Shown piece by piece: positions 36,103-45,820 of a stretch of DNA of 64,000 bases. The position numbers and the translations under genes are program-made. Under the pieces are notes generated by a model. That model made no database searches. It saw only the letters and a program-made list of their open reading frames with translations, and was not told where the DNA came from. Where the stretch lies: contig JAMLJA010000001.1 in the NCBI GenBank assembly GCA_023953905.1, forward strand, positions 62,001-126,000. Direction: 5' to 3'. How positions within the stretch are numbered: position 1 is the stretch's first letter; each line of letters starts with the position of its first letter. The stretch comes from Rhizobiaceae bacterium (lineage in GTDB: Bacteria > Pseudomonadota > Alphaproteobacteria > Rhizobiales > Rhizobiaceae).

Positions 36103-36987
36103 ATGACCACAATCGCATTCATCGGGCTCGGGAATATGGGCGGGCCGATGGCCGCAAATCTGGTCAAGGCAGGCCACACTGTGCAGGGCTTCGATCTGAT
36201 GCCAGAGAATCTTGCACTCGCCGCGGACTACGGAATTACCACGATGCGCGACGCGCGATCCGCCCTCGAAGGAGCGGAGGTCGTCGTAACCATGCTGCCG
36301 GCGGGCAAACATGTTCTTTCCGTCTATGAAGAGATCACCCCGTGGGTCGCCAGTGGCGCCCTGATGATCGACTGCTCCACCATCGACGTGGAGTCGGCCC
36401 GAAAGGCACATGATATAGCCAGCCGGCACGGCTTGCTTTCGATCGATGCGCCTGTGTCCGGCGGAACAGGCGGAGCGGCGGCTGGTACACTCACCTTCAT
36501 GGCCGGCGGCTCCACGGATTCCTATTCCAAAGCCGAGCCAATCCTTCAGCCGATGGCCGGAAAGATCGTGCATTGCGGAGATCCCGGCGCGGGACAGGCA
36601 GCCAAAATCTGCAACAACATGATCCTGGGAATTTCGATGATCGGCGTCGCCGAAGCGTTTGTGCTGGCAGAAAAGCTCGGGCTTTCCCACCAGTCGCTTT
36701 TCGACGTGGCTTCGACATCATCGGGCCAGTGCTGGTCGCTGACAACCTATTGCCCTGTGCCCGGCCCCGTCCCCAATTCTCCGGCCAACCGCGACTACCG
36801 CCCCGGATTTGCAGCCGCTTTGATGCTGAAAGATCTCAAACTATCACAGGAGGCAGCGCAGGCAGCTGGCGCGGTCACACCGCTCGGCGCAGAAGCGACC
36901 CAACTCTATGCCTTGTTCAATGCGCTCGGTAACGGCGGCACAGATTTCTCTGGCATTATCCAGTTCCTGAGGGGCAAAGGCGAATAA
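36103..36987 (+). CDS. mmsB: 3-hydroxyisobutyrate dehydrogenase
   Basis: Oxidises 3-hydroxyisobutyrate to methylmalonate semialdehyde with NAD(P), in valine catabolism. The 294-residue protein shows the Rossmann start FIGLGNMGGPMAANL, substrate motif DAPVSGGTGGAAAGTLTFMAGG and catalytic Lys in GAGQAAKICNNM. GGAGG lies 10 nt before the ATG. It is 57 nt after the acyl-CoA dehydrogenase, probably co-transcribed; the enoyl-CoA hydratase and hydrolase of the route are not in the window. Confidence 0.93.
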   Translation: MTTIAFIGLGNMGGPMAANLVKAGHTVQGFDLMPENLALAADYGITTMRDARSALEGAEVVVTMLPAGKHVLSVYEEITPWVASGALMIDCSTIDVESARKAHDIASRHGLLSIDAPVSGGTGGAAAGTLTFMAGGSTDSYSKAEPILQPMAGKIVHCGDPGAGQAAKICNNMILGISMIGVAEAFVLAEKLGLSHQSLFDVASTSSGQCWSLTTYCPVPGPVPNSPANRDYRPGFAAALMLKDLKLSQEAAQAAGAVTPLGAEATQLYALFNALGNGGTDFSGIIQFLRGKGE

Positions 36988-37084
36988 TCGTTTCGGCCCG
37001 CATGAATTGGTCCCGTAGAACCGCAGGAAAGCGCCAAATTCATCTTTGATTAAGCTCTCGATAACCTCACGGTAACGATGTCAC

Positions 37085-37236
37085 TTTACAAGGAACTGCA
37101 AGGCGGTGATCGCAGCCGCCAAATGCTCCGGATCAGGTAGTGCGTACCGGAGCCGTGACTTTCGTAGTATCGAGTTCGCGAAAGACCACGCGTTGATTGT
37201 GGCAAAACCGCGCTTCTAAAGGAGCGCGGTTTTTGC
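37085..37236 (+). ncRNA. candidate structured small RNA / 3'-UTR RNA after mmsB
   Basis: This part of the 310-bp gap between mmsB and the next gene (36988-37297) has no credible frame but shows consecutive hairpins: GGCGG 37102-37106 / CCGCC 37116-37120; GCTCCGG 37125-37131 / CCGGAGC 37147-37153 (7 bp perfect); CTTTCG 37159-37164 / CGAAAG 37179-37184 (6 bp perfect); CCAC 37186-37189 / GTGG 37199-37202; then a strong terminator stem. That is the architecture of alphaproteobacterial trans-acting sRNAs. A weak -35-like TTGATT lies at 37046. The strand is uncertain because the terminator works both ways. Confidence 0.4.
37204..37234 (+). terminator. strong Rho-independent terminator (bidirectional)
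   Basis: Perfect 11-bp stem: AAAACCGCGCT (37204-37214) and AGCGCGGTTTT (37223-37233), loop of 8 nt, ending in TTTTT at 37230-37234. On the minus strand the same stem is followed by TTTT. It can end transcription of mmsB or the RNA candidate on plus and of the hypothetical gene at 37298-37666 on minus. Confidence 0.9.
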
Positions 37237-37297
37237 GTGTTTGGTCTCACAAAACATGCGAGTTCGCAGTCCTGCCGGAGTGAACCGACCAGACGCT

Positions 37298-37666
37298 TTA
37301 CTTGGGCCTTTTGCCTGCCAGCCTTTTGAAATTTGCTCCTACGCGCCGGCCTGCCGGCTTGGCCGCGGCAACGGCAGCGACATGCATCGCCTCTCCGCTG
37401 AGCAATGAAGGCATTTTGCCAGCAATGGCTTCCGGCCAGAAATTCCACATCGAACGGACAATCGTCATTTGCGCTGCCAGCGCCCCTTCAGCCATGGCCG
37501 AGGTCTTCTCCGACACCGCCCTTATCGTTTCTTTCGGCCACGGGCCTGAAGCCATGGCTTCGCTGGCGAGGATCGGCAGGCGAAGCGCGATCACGGCAGG
37601 AGCGAGAAGCAGATCCGCATGAACGGGATTGATCCCGATCATCTTCGGCAGTCTCTTGGATGGCAT
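37298..37666 (-). CDS. conserved-looking hypothetical protein, possibly phasin-like
   Basis: A 122-residue protein starting MPSKRLPKMIGINPVHADL and ending basic (RRVGANFKRLAGKRPK). It is rich in Ala and Met and mostly amphipathic helix; residues 12-110 resemble short phasin-like proteins (ALRLPILASEAMASG, then AEGALAAQMTIVRSMWNF) in feel, but I see no decisive motif. It is followed by the bidirectional terminator, which supports its being a real transcription unit. A later in-frame ATG (residue 9) is possible. The function is not assigned. Confidence 0.5.
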   Translation of the reverse strand: MPSKRLPKMIGINPVHADLLLAPAVIALRLPILASEAMASGPWPKETIRAVSEKTSAMAEGALAAQMTIVRSMWNFWPEAIAGKMPSLLSGEAMHVAAVAAAKPAGRRVGANFKRLAGKRPK

Positions 37667-37714
37667 ATGAGGGTGGCCTGTCCTGGCTTCGCGAGATCGG
37701 GATGACCTCGCTCA

Positions 37715-38122
37715 CTATCTCGGCTGAAACTGAGGATCCACGGGAGGTCGCAAACCGTTCACCAGCCTGTTCGTTTCGTTGGCCTTGCCAACAACCGCGA
37801 TCAACTCCGAGAACTGGGCATCCGACATGCCCTTCGCGCGCGCTGCCGCAGTGTGCGAATATGTACAGTATTCACAACCGTTCGTCACTGACACGGCCAC
37901 GTAAATCAGTTCCTTGGTCAGCGGGTCCAGCGCGCCCGGTCCCATGATCTCCTTGAGAGCTTCCCAGGTCCGTTTTAGATGGGCCGGATCGTGCGCCAGC
38001 ACCTTCCAGAAATTGTTGATCCAATCACTCTTTCTGGTTGCCATGATGTCGTCATAGACGGCGCGAACCTCTGGGTTGGCATCCTCATACTCGATCATGG
38101 GAACAAGCGGTTTGCCACTCAT
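37715..38122 (-). CDS. carboxymuconolactone-decarboxylase-family (AhpD-like) protein
   Basis: A 135-residue alpha-helical protein of the CMD/AhpD superfamily. The redox motif is CEYCTYSH (CxxC plus His at +4 of the second Cys), about residues 83-90, typical of alkylhydroperoxidase-like members rather than true decarboxylases. It probably acts as a peroxidase or thiol oxidoreductase in the cytoplasm. GGAGG lies about 8 nt before the ATG. It lies 51 bp downstream of the aminotransferase on the same strand and may share its transcript. Confidence 0.88.
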   Translation of the reverse strand: MSGKPLVPMIEYEDANPEVRAVYDDIMATRKSDWINNFWKVLAHDPAHLKRTWEALKEIMGPGALDPLTKELIYVAVSVTNGCEYCTYSHTAAARAKGMSDAQFSELIAVVGKANETNRLVNGLRPPVDPQFQPR

Positions 38123-38173
38123 ATCAAATCCTCCGATGTCGTGCGGATGCCCATGGCGCCCGCGCGTCCCAAT

Positions 38174-39553
38174 CTAGTGAGCCTTCAGGTCACGCGCGGC
38201 GAGATCGAGCGCCTTGACGATTCGATCGCACGCCAAATCGATGTTTTCCGTGCTCCACATGAGAGGCGGCGACATGATCATGGTGTCGCCAGTTGCCCGC
38301 ATCATAAGGCCATTGGCAACGGCATGATCGCGCACCACCACCGCGGCACTTCCCGCCGGCTCGAAGCGCGTACGACTGGCCTTGTCCTTCACGATCTCAA
38401 TGGCGGCAAGAAATCCCATCGTCCGCACCTCGCCGACGAGCTCGTGGCCCGCAACGCGCGATTGGAGTTGCGCGGCGAGATAAGGACCGGTCACGTCCCG
38501 CACACGTTCAATCATTCCTTCCTGCTCGATGATGTCGAGGTTCTTCAGTGCAACGGCACACGCGACCGGATGACCGGAATAGGTATAGCCGTGATAGAAT
38601 TCGCCACCCTTGTCCACCAGTGTCGCGGCAATACGGTCGCCAACCAGCAGAGCCGACAATGGCTGATAGCCGGAGGTGAGTGCCTTGGCGGTCGTGATGG
38701 TGTCCGGCTCGATACCCATTGTCTGGGCAGCGAACCATTGACCTGTCCGGCCATATCCCGTGATCACCTCGTCCAGCATCAGCAGAACGTCGTATTTGCG
38801 GCAGATGCGCTGGATTTCGGGCCAGTAGCTTGCTGGCGGGATCTTCACGCCACCCGCGCCCTGCACCGGTTCGCCGATAAATGCAGCGACATTTTCCGGC
38901 CCGGCTTCGAGTATGGCATCCTCGACGGCCTTCGCCGCACGCAGTCCGAAATCATGGTCGCTCTCGCCCGGCAGCGCCAGTTCGAATGCGTAAGGCATCA
39001 TCACATGAACGATGTTCGGCACCTCGCCACCGAGCTGCGCGTGCATGCCACTCATGCCGCCCAGCGATGTGCCGGCAACTGTTGATCCATGATAGGCCAT
39101 GTCGCGAGAGATGATCCGGTTCTTCTGCGGCTTGCCTTCCAGCGCCCAGAAATGCCGGACCAGGCGCAGCGCCGTATCGTTCGCCTCCGATCCGGAGGAG
39201 CCGAAGAAGACCTGATTCAGTCCCTCTGGTGCAATCGATGCGATGCGGTCGGCGAGAAGAGTGGCTGTCGGTGTCGTGCACCGGAAAAAGGAATTGTAAT
39301 AGGGCAACTCCTTCATCTGTTCGTAAGCAGCTTGCGCGAGTTCGTGGCGCCCATAACCCACATTGACGCACCACAGCCCCGCCATCGCGTCGAGAATCTG
39401 GTTGCCTTCCGTGTCGTAGATGAATGCGCCGTCTGCACGCGAGATGATCCGTGAACCCGCAGCGCGCAAGTCCTTGTGGTCGGTGAAGGGATGCAGATGG
39501 TGCGCGCCGTCAAGGAGCTGAAGCTGCTTTAGCGAATAGTTTTGATATGTCAT
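38174..39553 (-). CDS. class III PLP-dependent aminotransferase (omega-transaminase type)
   Basis: A 459-residue fold-type I aminotransferase starting MTYQNYSLKQLQLLDGAHHLHPFTD, which resembles the putrescine-, beta-alanine- or taurine-pyruvate transaminase group. The cofactor site includes FFGSSGSEAND, the Asp in LMLDEVITGYGRTG, and Schiff-base Lys in TTAKALTSGYQPLS. The amino donor is not readable. It is divergent from the MttB homologue 1 operon across 337 bp, which hints at an amine-related substrate. Confidence 0.88.
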   Translation of the reverse strand: MTYQNYSLKQLQLLDGAHHLHPFTDHKDLRAAGSRIISRADGAFIYDTEGNQILDAMAGLWCVNVGYGRHELAQAAYEQMKELPYYNSFFRCTTPTATLLADRIASIAPEGLNQVFFGSSGSEANDTALRLVRHFWALEGKPQKNRIISRDMAYHGSTVAGTSLGGMSGMHAQLGGEVPNIVHVMMPYAFELALPGESDHDFGLRAAKAVEDAILEAGPENVAAFIGEPVQGAGGVKIPPASYWPEIQRICRKYDVLLMLDEVITGYGRTGQWFAAQTMGIEPDTITTAKALTSGYQPLSALLVGDRIAATLVDKGGEFYHGYTYSGHPVACAVALKNLDIIEQEGMIERVRDVTGPYLAAQLQSRVAGHELVGEVRTMGFLAAIEIVKDKASRTRFEPAGSAAVVVRDHAVANGLMMRATGDTMIMSPPLMWSTENIDLACDRIVKALDLAARDLKAH

Positions 39554-39890
39554 GCCGTTCGTCCCGTCTTTTGAATCAATTCTTCAATTGTCGAAGTGAT
39601 GTCGGGTACGGGATGGCGGGGAATATCCGATGCGTGCGCACAGGCGGAGCAGTTCGACATGCAGCGTGCGCCTGGACGGCGTGGAAGCACTGCGCTGGGA
39701 TGTTCTGTTCCGCCTGACCATGCATCAATCTAGACGAGCCTCGCGTCTGCATTCAAGGCTGCCAGCCGCATGTGATGAAGCAAGAGGATGTCGCTTCCAT
39801 GGCCATGCGCGTCGTCGCGTCCGCACTCTGTCTGCCGGCTCGGGCGCATTATCAGAATGAGAAGGTCGCCCCGTCTACAAGGACACATGC
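39554..39890. other. 337-bp divergent intergenic region aminotransferase / mttB
   Basis: No supported gene. Near the aminotransferase start is a small AT-rich dyad, CAATT (39577-39581) / AATTG (39586-39590), overlapped by TTGAA (39571-39575) / TTCAA (39583-39587), which could be an operator. AAGGA lies about 9 nt before the mttB ATG. The rest shows nothing I can interpret. Confidence 0.4.
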
Positions 39891-41471
39891 ATGAACGCAG
39901 CGCTCGAAACGGTCGAAACAGGGCTTGCTCCGTCTGAGCGTTCACGCCGTGGCGGCCGGGCGGGAAAGCGCATCAGCAACGCCGCGGCCTTCGACCAGGC
40001 TCCGTTCCGCCAATTGCGGCTTCCCTTCGAGCCGACGAAGCTCATTTCCGACGACGAACTCGAATCAATTCACCTCGCTTCATTGCGCGTATTGAAGGAG
40101 ATCGGCGTTGACGTTCTCCATGACGAAGCGCGCCGGATCATGAAGGCACATGGCGCGGACGTGAAAGACGGCAGCGCTCGTGTCAGGTTCGATGGCGCGA
40201 TGCTGCTTGAACTTGTGGCGCATGCACCTTCCGAATTCACCATTCACGCGCGAAATCCTGCCCACAATGTGCGTTTCGGCGGCAACAACCTCGTGCTTGC
40301 ACAAATGGGATCGGCCCCCAATTGCTCCGATACGGACAAAGGCAGACGCCCCGGCAATCAGGTGGACTTCCGTAATTTCTTGCGCTTGGCACAGATGCAC
40401 AATGCGCTTCACACGACCGGGGGTTATCCCGTCGAGCCGATCGATATTCATCCCTCGATCCGGCACCTGGAGTGCATACGCGACCTCGCGATCCTGACAG
40501 ACAAGGTGTTCCACATCTATTCGCTAGGCAAGGAACGCAATGTCGACGGCATCGAGATCGCGCGTATCGCGCGCGGCATCACTGAAGAACAGCTTATTGA
40601 AGAACCATCCGTCTTCACGATCATCAATACCAACTCCCCTTTGAAGCTCGACATTCCCATGATGGAGGGCATCATCCAGATGTCGTCGCGCGGGCAGGTC
40701 GTTGTCGTCACGCCGTTCACGCTCTCAGGTGCGATGGCCCCGGTGACGATTGCAGGTGCGCTGGTCCAACAGAACGCGGAGGCCTTGGCGGGCATCGCAT
40801 TTACACAGATGGTCAGAAAGGGCGCGCCCGTTGGATATGGCGGTTTCACCTCGAATGTCGATATGAAGTCCGGCGCGCCGGCCTTCGGCACACCCGAATA
40901 TATGAAGGCTCAGCTTGTCGGTGGCCAACTCGCCCGTCGCTACAAGATACCCTATCGCACGTCGAACACATGCGCGGCCAATACGATCGACGCGCAAGCT
41001 GCCTATGAGAGCGTGTTCTCACTGTGGGGCGCTGTCCAGGCAGGGGGCAACTTCATGATGCATGGCGCCGGTTGGCTAGAGGGCGGACTGCGCTGTTCCT
41101 ATGAGAAGACGATCCTCGATATCGACCTCCTGCAAATGGTGGCCGAATTCCTCACGCCTCTGGATCTCTCCGAAGATGCGCTGGCAGTAGACGCAATCCG
41201 CGATGTCGGCCCAGGCGGACATTTTTTCGGCACCGCGCACACGCAGGCAAGATACAAAGACGCTTTCTACGCTCCAATCCTTTCGGACTGGCGAAATTTT
41301 GAGACGTGGGCAGAGGCAGGCTCTCCGATTGCCATAGAACGGGCCAATCGTGTGTGGAAGGAACGCCTAGCGGCATATGAGGAGCCGCAGATGGACCCGG
41401 CAATCCGCGAAGAACTGGATGCCTTCGTTGAGAAACGCATTGCCGAAGGCGGCGCGCCCACTGACTTCTGA
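39891..41471 (+). CDS. MttB-family (trimethylamine methyltransferase superfamily) protein 1, non-pyrrolysine
   Basis: A 526-residue TIM-barrel methyltransferase homologous to archaeal MttB. The frame is continuous, with no in-frame TAG, so it belongs to the non-pyrrolysine branch that includes glycine-betaine (MtgB), proline-betaine, carnitine and butyrobetaine demethylases. The N-terminus has an Arg/Gly-rich stretch (SRRGGRAGKRISN); the C-terminal GGHFFGTAHTQARY segment is a family block. The next gene is a dimethylglycine-dehydrogenase-like enzyme, so a betaine-type N-methyl substrate is likely. The corrinoid partner would have to be supplied from elsewhere, for example 61214-61909. Confidence 0.85.
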   Translation: MNAALETVETGLAPSERSRRGGRAGKRISNAAAFDQAPFRQLRLPFEPTKLISDDELESIHLASLRVLKEIGVDVLHDEARRIMKAHGADVKDGSARVRFDGAMLLELVAHAPSEFTIHARNPAHNVRFGGNNLVLAQMGSAPNCSDTDKGRRPGNQVDFRNFLRLAQMHNALHTTGGYPVEPIDIHPSIRHLECIRDLAILTDKVFHIYSLGKERNVDGIEIARIARGITEEQLIEEPSVFTIINTNSPLKLDIPMMEGIIQMSSRGQVVVVTPFTLSGAMAPVTIAGALVQQNAEALAGIAFTQMVRKGAPVGYGGFTSNVDMKSGAPAFGTPEYMKAQLVGGQLARRYKIPYRTSNTCAANTIDAQAAYESVFSLWGAVQAGGNFMMHGAGWLEGGLRCSYEKTILDIDLLQMVAEFLTPLDLSEDALAVDAIRDVGPGGHFFGTAHTQARYKDAFYAPILSDWRNFETWAEAGSPIAIERANRVWKERLAAYEEPQMDPAIREELDAFVEKRIAEGGAPTDF

Positions 41472-41561
41472 TCTGCTCTGCACAAATTGCCATTTAGCGG
41501 TTGTAGCGGACTCTGTTTGTGAGCGACCGGATTCAAACTCTCGAAAAACGGACGTAAATCA

Positions 41562-44135
41562 ATGAAATCCCACGTCAAAGCAGTTGTCATCGGTGGCGGT
41601 GTCGTTGGTTGCTCTGTGCTCTATCACCTGGCGCGGGCCGGCTGGACAGATGTCATGCTGATCGAGCGCTCGGAGCTCACGTCTGGTTCTTCCTGGCATG
41701 CGGCAGGCGGTTTCCATACGCTGAACGGGGATCCGAACGTCGCCAAGCTTCAGGCTTACACGGTTCAGCTTTACAAGGAACTGGAGGAGCTTTCCGGACA
41801 ATCCTGCTCGCTTCATCTGACCGGCGGCGTCATGCTGGCAGACAGTCCAGAGCGAATGGACTTCCTGCGGCTCGCCCACGCCAAGGGCCGCTATCTTGGT
41901 ATGGACACCGAACTCATCACGCCATCGGAAGCGAAGGCGATGTTCCCGTTTATGGACGAGAGCCATTTTGTCGGGGCCATGTGGGACCCCGTGGAAGGAC
42001 ATCTCGATCCGTCAGGAACGACGCACGCTTACGCCAAGTCGGCGCAGAAGCTCGGCGCGGAAATCGTGCTTCGCAACCCCGTCAAGGAGTTGACGCAGGA
42101 CCCGGACGGCACATGGAACGTCGTCACCGAGAAGGGAACCGTCAAGGCGGAGCATGTCGTCAATTGCGGCGGCTTGTGGGCGCGCGAAATCGGCCGGATG
42201 GTGGGCCTCGAACTCCCGGTCCTCGCCATGGAGCATATGTATCTGTTGACCGAGCCGATGCCGGAGGTGGAGGCGTTCAATAAGGAAACCGGTCGTGAAA
42301 TGGTCGGCGTGCTCGATTTCAAAGGCGAGATCTACACGCGGCAAGAACGAAACGGCATTCTCTTGGGAACCTACGAAAAGGCGTGCAAGCCCTGGTCGCC
42401 CGTGAACACTCCATGGGATTTTGGCCACGAGCTGCTGGCTCCCGACCTCGACCGGATCGCACCGTCGCTCGAACTCGGCTTCAAGCATTTCCCCGGCATT
42501 GCCAATGCAGGCATCAAGCAGGTGATCAATGGCCCCTTCACTTTTGCTCCGGATGGCAATCCTCTGGTCGGCCCCGTCCAGGGGCTGACCAATTTCTGGT
42601 GCGCATGCGCCGTGATGGCCGGCTTTTCGCAAGGCGGCGGAGTGGGCCTTGCCCTGTCGAACTGGATGGTCAATGGCGACCCCGGTTTCGACGTCTGGGG
42701 TATGGACGTGACGCGCTTCGGCGAGTGGGCAACGCTGCGCTATACCAATGCCAAGGTCCGCGAAAACTACTCCCGCCGTTTCTCGATCCGCTTTCCGAAC
42801 GAGGAATTGCCGGCAGCAAGGCCGTCACAGACCACGCCGCTCTATGACATGATGGTGGCGCAGAATGCGGTCATGGGCGACAGCTGGGGTCTCGAAACGC
42901 CACTCTGGTTCGCCCCGGCGGGCACCCCGGCAAAGGACATCGTTTCGTTTCGCCGCTCCAACGACTTCGAGCATGTTGGCAATGAGGTGCGCGCCGTGCG
43001 CGAAAGCGTTGGCGTCACCGAGATCGCCAACTTCGCTAAATACGAGGTCGTCGGCAAAGGCGCGGAGGACTTCCTCAACCGCCTGATGACAAACCGTATG
43101 CCGAAGAAGGGACGCATCATCCTGACGCCGATGCTGAACGAATTCGGCAAGCTGATCGGCGACTTCACGATCGCCAAGACCGCCGACGACAGCTTCATGA
43201 TCTGGGGCTCATCCGCTGCCCAGAAATATCACATGCGCTGGTTCGAGAAGCACCTACCGCAGGACGGAACGGTTCGCATTCACCGTTTCGACCAGACGCT
43301 TGTCGGACTGTCGATCGCGGGACCCGACTCGCGCGCTGTCCTTCAGAAACTCGTCGACGAAGATGTCTCTTCGGCGGCATTCCGCTTCATGGACTTCCGG
43401 AGAATGTCGGTCGGGGGCGCGCCTTGCTTGGTCAATCGAATCACCTACACCGGCGACCTTGGATATGAAATCTGGATGGAGCCTGCCTATCAGCGACTGG
43501 TTTACGCCGCCATTAAGTCGGCCGGTGAAGAATTCGGCATTGTCGATTTCGGCATGCGGGCGCTGCTGTCCATGCGTCTTGAGAAGAACTTTCCAACATG
43601 GTTCCGTGAGTTGCGCCCCATTTATGGGCCGTTCGAGGGCGGGATGGATCGCTTCATCAAGATGGAGAAGAACGACTTCATCGGCCGGGACGCAGCCGCC
43701 AGGGAAAAAGCTGACGGCGCGAAGCTTCGGCGCGTTTCGCTCGTCGTGGACGCTATTGATGCGGATGTGATGGGCGACGAGCCAATCTGGGCCAGGGTTG
43801 GCGGCAAGGATTTCGGCACGGTGGGAAAAACGCATGAGTTTGGCGCTCCGCGTTTCGATGCCAGCGGCAACGCTGTCCGTGGCTCATCCGCCGCCAGCGG
43901 TGCGTCAGCCACCCGCGGTCTGCATGACGGCGATTGGTCAGTCGTCGGTTGGGTTACCTCGGGCGGATATGCACATTTCGTCGGCAAGTCACTCGCGCAG
44001 GGTTACGTCCCCGCCGAACTCGCGGAAGACGAGACAGAAGGTCTTTTTGAGATCGAAATACTCGGCCATCGCTGTCCCGCCCGCATTAATGTCGAGCCGC
44101 TCTTCGATCCAAATGGCGAAAAGATGCGTCAGTAG
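41562..44135 (+). CDS. FAD-dependent oxidoreductase with GcvT domain (dimethylglycine/sarcosine dehydrogenase type)
   Basis: An 857-residue two-part enzyme. Residues 1-390 are a DAO-type FAD domain: dinucleotide motif VVIGGGVVGCSVLYHLARAG, then a GSSWHAAGG segment with the His used for covalent FAD in this family. Residues ~430-850 are GcvT-like with FAKYEVVGKGAEDFLNRL and GDLGYEIWM, which in dimethylglycine and sarcosine dehydrogenases passes the oxidised methyl group to tetrahydrofolate. There is a Gly/Ala/Ser-rich insertion near 770-790. It follows mttB 1 after 90 bp, so the two probably act in series. Confidence 0.85.
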   Translation: MKSHVKAVVIGGGVVGCSVLYHLARAGWTDVMLIERSELTSGSSWHAAGGFHTLNGDPNVAKLQAYTVQLYKELEELSGQSCSLHLTGGVMLADSPERMDFLRLAHAKGRYLGMDTELITPSEAKAMFPFMDESHFVGAMWDPVEGHLDPSGTTHAYAKSAQKLGAEIVLRNPVKELTQDPDGTWNVVTEKGTVKAEHVVNCGGLWAREIGRMVGLELPVLAMEHMYLLTEPMPEVEAFNKETGREMVGVLDFKGEIYTRQERNGILLGTYEKACKPWSPVNTPWDFGHELLAPDLDRIAPSLELGFKHFPGIANAGIKQVINGPFTFAPDGNPLVGPVQGLTNFWCACAVMAGFSQGGGVGLALSNWMVNGDPGFDVWGMDVTRFGEWATLRYTNAKVRENYSRRFSIRFPNEELPAARPSQTTPLYDMMVAQNAVMGDSWGLETPLWFAPAGTPAKDIVSFRRSNDFEHVGNEVRAVRESVGVTEIANFAKYEVVGKGAEDFLNRLMTNRMPKKGRIILTPMLNEFGKLIGDFTIAKTADDSFMIWGSSAAQKYHMRWFEKHLPQDGTVRIHRFDQTLVGLSIAGPDSRAVLQKLVDEDVSSAAFRFMDFRRMSVGGAPCLVNRITYTGDLGYEIWMEPAYQRLVYAAIKSAGEEFGIVDFGMRALLSMRLEKNFPTWFRELRPIYGPFEGGMDRFIKMEKNDFIGRDAAAREKADGAKLRRVSLVVDAIDADVMGDEPIWARVGGKDFGTVGKTHEFGAPRFDASGNAVRGSSAASGASATRGLHDGDWSVVGWVTSGGYAHFVGKSLAQGYVPAELAEDETEGLFEIEILGHRCPARINVEPLFDPNGEKMRQ

Positions 44136-44220
44136 ATTTTCGGCCCGTGTTGTTCCCGCCCGCGTACCGTGATACCCGCCCGTCCAAGCGGCACGGCTAA
44201 GCTGGATACGGGACGACACG

Positions 44221-45786
44221 TTGATCAACAGATTCCGGAACTGGGTGCGCTGGGTTGGCGAAGGCAAGCTCGGCGGTGTCAGCGCTTCGCTTGCACTCGC
44301 CGCGCTGTACGCGCTCGTCCAGATCTGTGTCCTCACGCTGGTCGCCCGGCTGACGGGCACGGCGACAAGCATCGACGATGCCGAGCAGCTTATCTACGTC
44401 CCGCATCTCTGGGCTGGCTACGGAGGCTCCCAGCCGCCCCTGTTCACATGGATTTTCTGGGGCCTCGCGCAGCTTCTGGGCCCAAATCTCCTGACACTGA
44501 AAATTCTGAAATACGCAATTCTGTTTCTGGCGTTCTTCGCCGTGCATCGCGCGCTGGTTCTGCTCGGCTTTTCATTGTTGACGGCATCGGCGGGCGCTCT
44601 CGGCATGATGACGATGCCGCAGTTCTTCTGGGAATCGCAGCATACACTGACCCATTCCGTCGCCGCATTCGGATTTTCTGCACTTGCCGTCCTGGCATTG
44701 GTGAATCTCCTGCAGCGGAAGACAACGCTGTCCTACGTGCTGTTCGGTGCAGCAGCGGGACTGGCGATGCTGTCCAAATTCAACGATGCAATCTTCATTG
44801 CGGCGTTGGTCATAGCGGCGATCTCCCTGCCCGCTCTACGTCCCGCCATCCTCAGTCGGCGCATTTTTCTAAGCCTTGCGGCCGTGCTCGTGATGCTTAC
44901 GCCTACCATGGTGTGGAGCATTTCTAATATGGACGCTGTGCTGGCGCGGACGAGGAAGCTCGGGATCGTCTCAACCGGCTCATTCCTGGACATCCGCCTG
45001 GCAGGCCTTGGCTCTCTGGGAGAATCCATCGTCAATTTCACGGTGGTGACCATCATCATTGCGGCCGTCGCGTTCACTATGGAGCGCTGCAATCCGTTCC
45101 GCCCCGTCAGGGAAAACACGACGAACTCGGCTCTCGTCGGGCGCATCATCCTGGTCAGTCTGGCAATCGTCGTGGCGCTGATGATGATCAGCGGCACCAC
45201 CAAAGTCCCTGATCGATGGCTGACGCCGTTCCTGTTCCTGCTGCCCGCCTGGATCGCAATTCGAGCCGAGCGTCTCGGTCCAGTGGGCGGCAAGGTTCAG
45301 GTGCATTTCCTGGCGGCAGCGATCCTGGTTGCGATGCTGGTGATGCCCGTCACCTGGTACAAGCAGGCGATTGGAGGAAGCGGCAAATCGCGCAGTGCAC
45401 GCATGGATCACGCGTTCCTGCTCAAGGGCTTCGAGAAGGAAGGACCGGTGCGCACAATCATCGGCTATTCGTCCTGGATCGGAAATTTCAGGCTCGTCGA
45501 TCCATCCTTGGTGCTCCTCAACGAAGAGGTTCCAGATTTCTCCAGGCGGGTCGAGGAACCCGCCGTAGCGACATGGCTGAATCAGCCGTGCCCGCCCCCG
45601 CATATCTGGTATCCCCTGAGGGATGTGGGATATCGTTTCGCTGATCGCGTCAGCTATGTCGATGTGCCAGAAAGCTTCGGCGGGACGCGGCGCGTGTTCT
45701 ACATCAGGCTGGTCAAGGAAGGCGATCCGTCCATACCGCCAAACGGGCGCCTGTGTAGCGAATGGTGGCTGCAACCACGCCGCTGA
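44221..45786 (+). CDS. membrane glycosyltransferase family 39/ArnT-like protein
   Basis: A 521-residue polytopic protein with 10-12 membrane segments and a soluble C-terminal ~120 residues. The first periplasmic loop carries the acidic pair in SIDDAEQLIYVPHLWAGYGGSQPPLF, as in GT39/GT83 enzymes (PMT, ArnT) that use polyprenyl-phosphate sugars. The TTG start has GGGA upstream but no stronger site; no ATG suits the first helix. It may decorate lipid A or exopolysaccharide; the acceptor is unknown. It is a single gene between mttB/dmgdh and the PhnD-like gene. Confidence 0.78.
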   Translation: MINRFRNWVRWVGEGKLGGVSASLALAALYALVQICVLTLVARLTGTATSIDDAEQLIYVPHLWAGYGGSQPPLFTWIFWGLAQLLGPNLLTLKILKYAILFLAFFAVHRALVLLGFSLLTASAGALGMMTMPQFFWESQHTLTHSVAAFGFSALAVLALVNLLQRKTTLSYVLFGAAAGLAMLSKFNDAIFIAALVIAAISLPALRPAILSRRIFLSLAAVLVMLTPTMVWSISNMDAVLARTRKLGIVSTGSFLDIRLAGLGSLGESIVNFTVVTIIIAAVAFTMERCNPFRPVRENTTNSALVGRIILVSLAIVVALMMISGTTKVPDRWLTPFLFLLPAWIAIRAERLGPVGGKVQVHFLAAAILVAMLVMPVTWYKQAIGGSGKSRSARMDHAFLLKGFEKEGPVRTIIGYSSWIGNFRLVDPSLVLLNEEVPDFSRRVEEPAVATWLNQPCPPPHIWYPLRDVGYRFADRVSYVDVPESFGGTRRVFYIRLVKEGDPSIPPNGRLCSEWWLQPRR

Positions 45787-45820
45787 ATAGCACCGCCGGC
45801 AATTCGCCAAGCTCGAGTTC

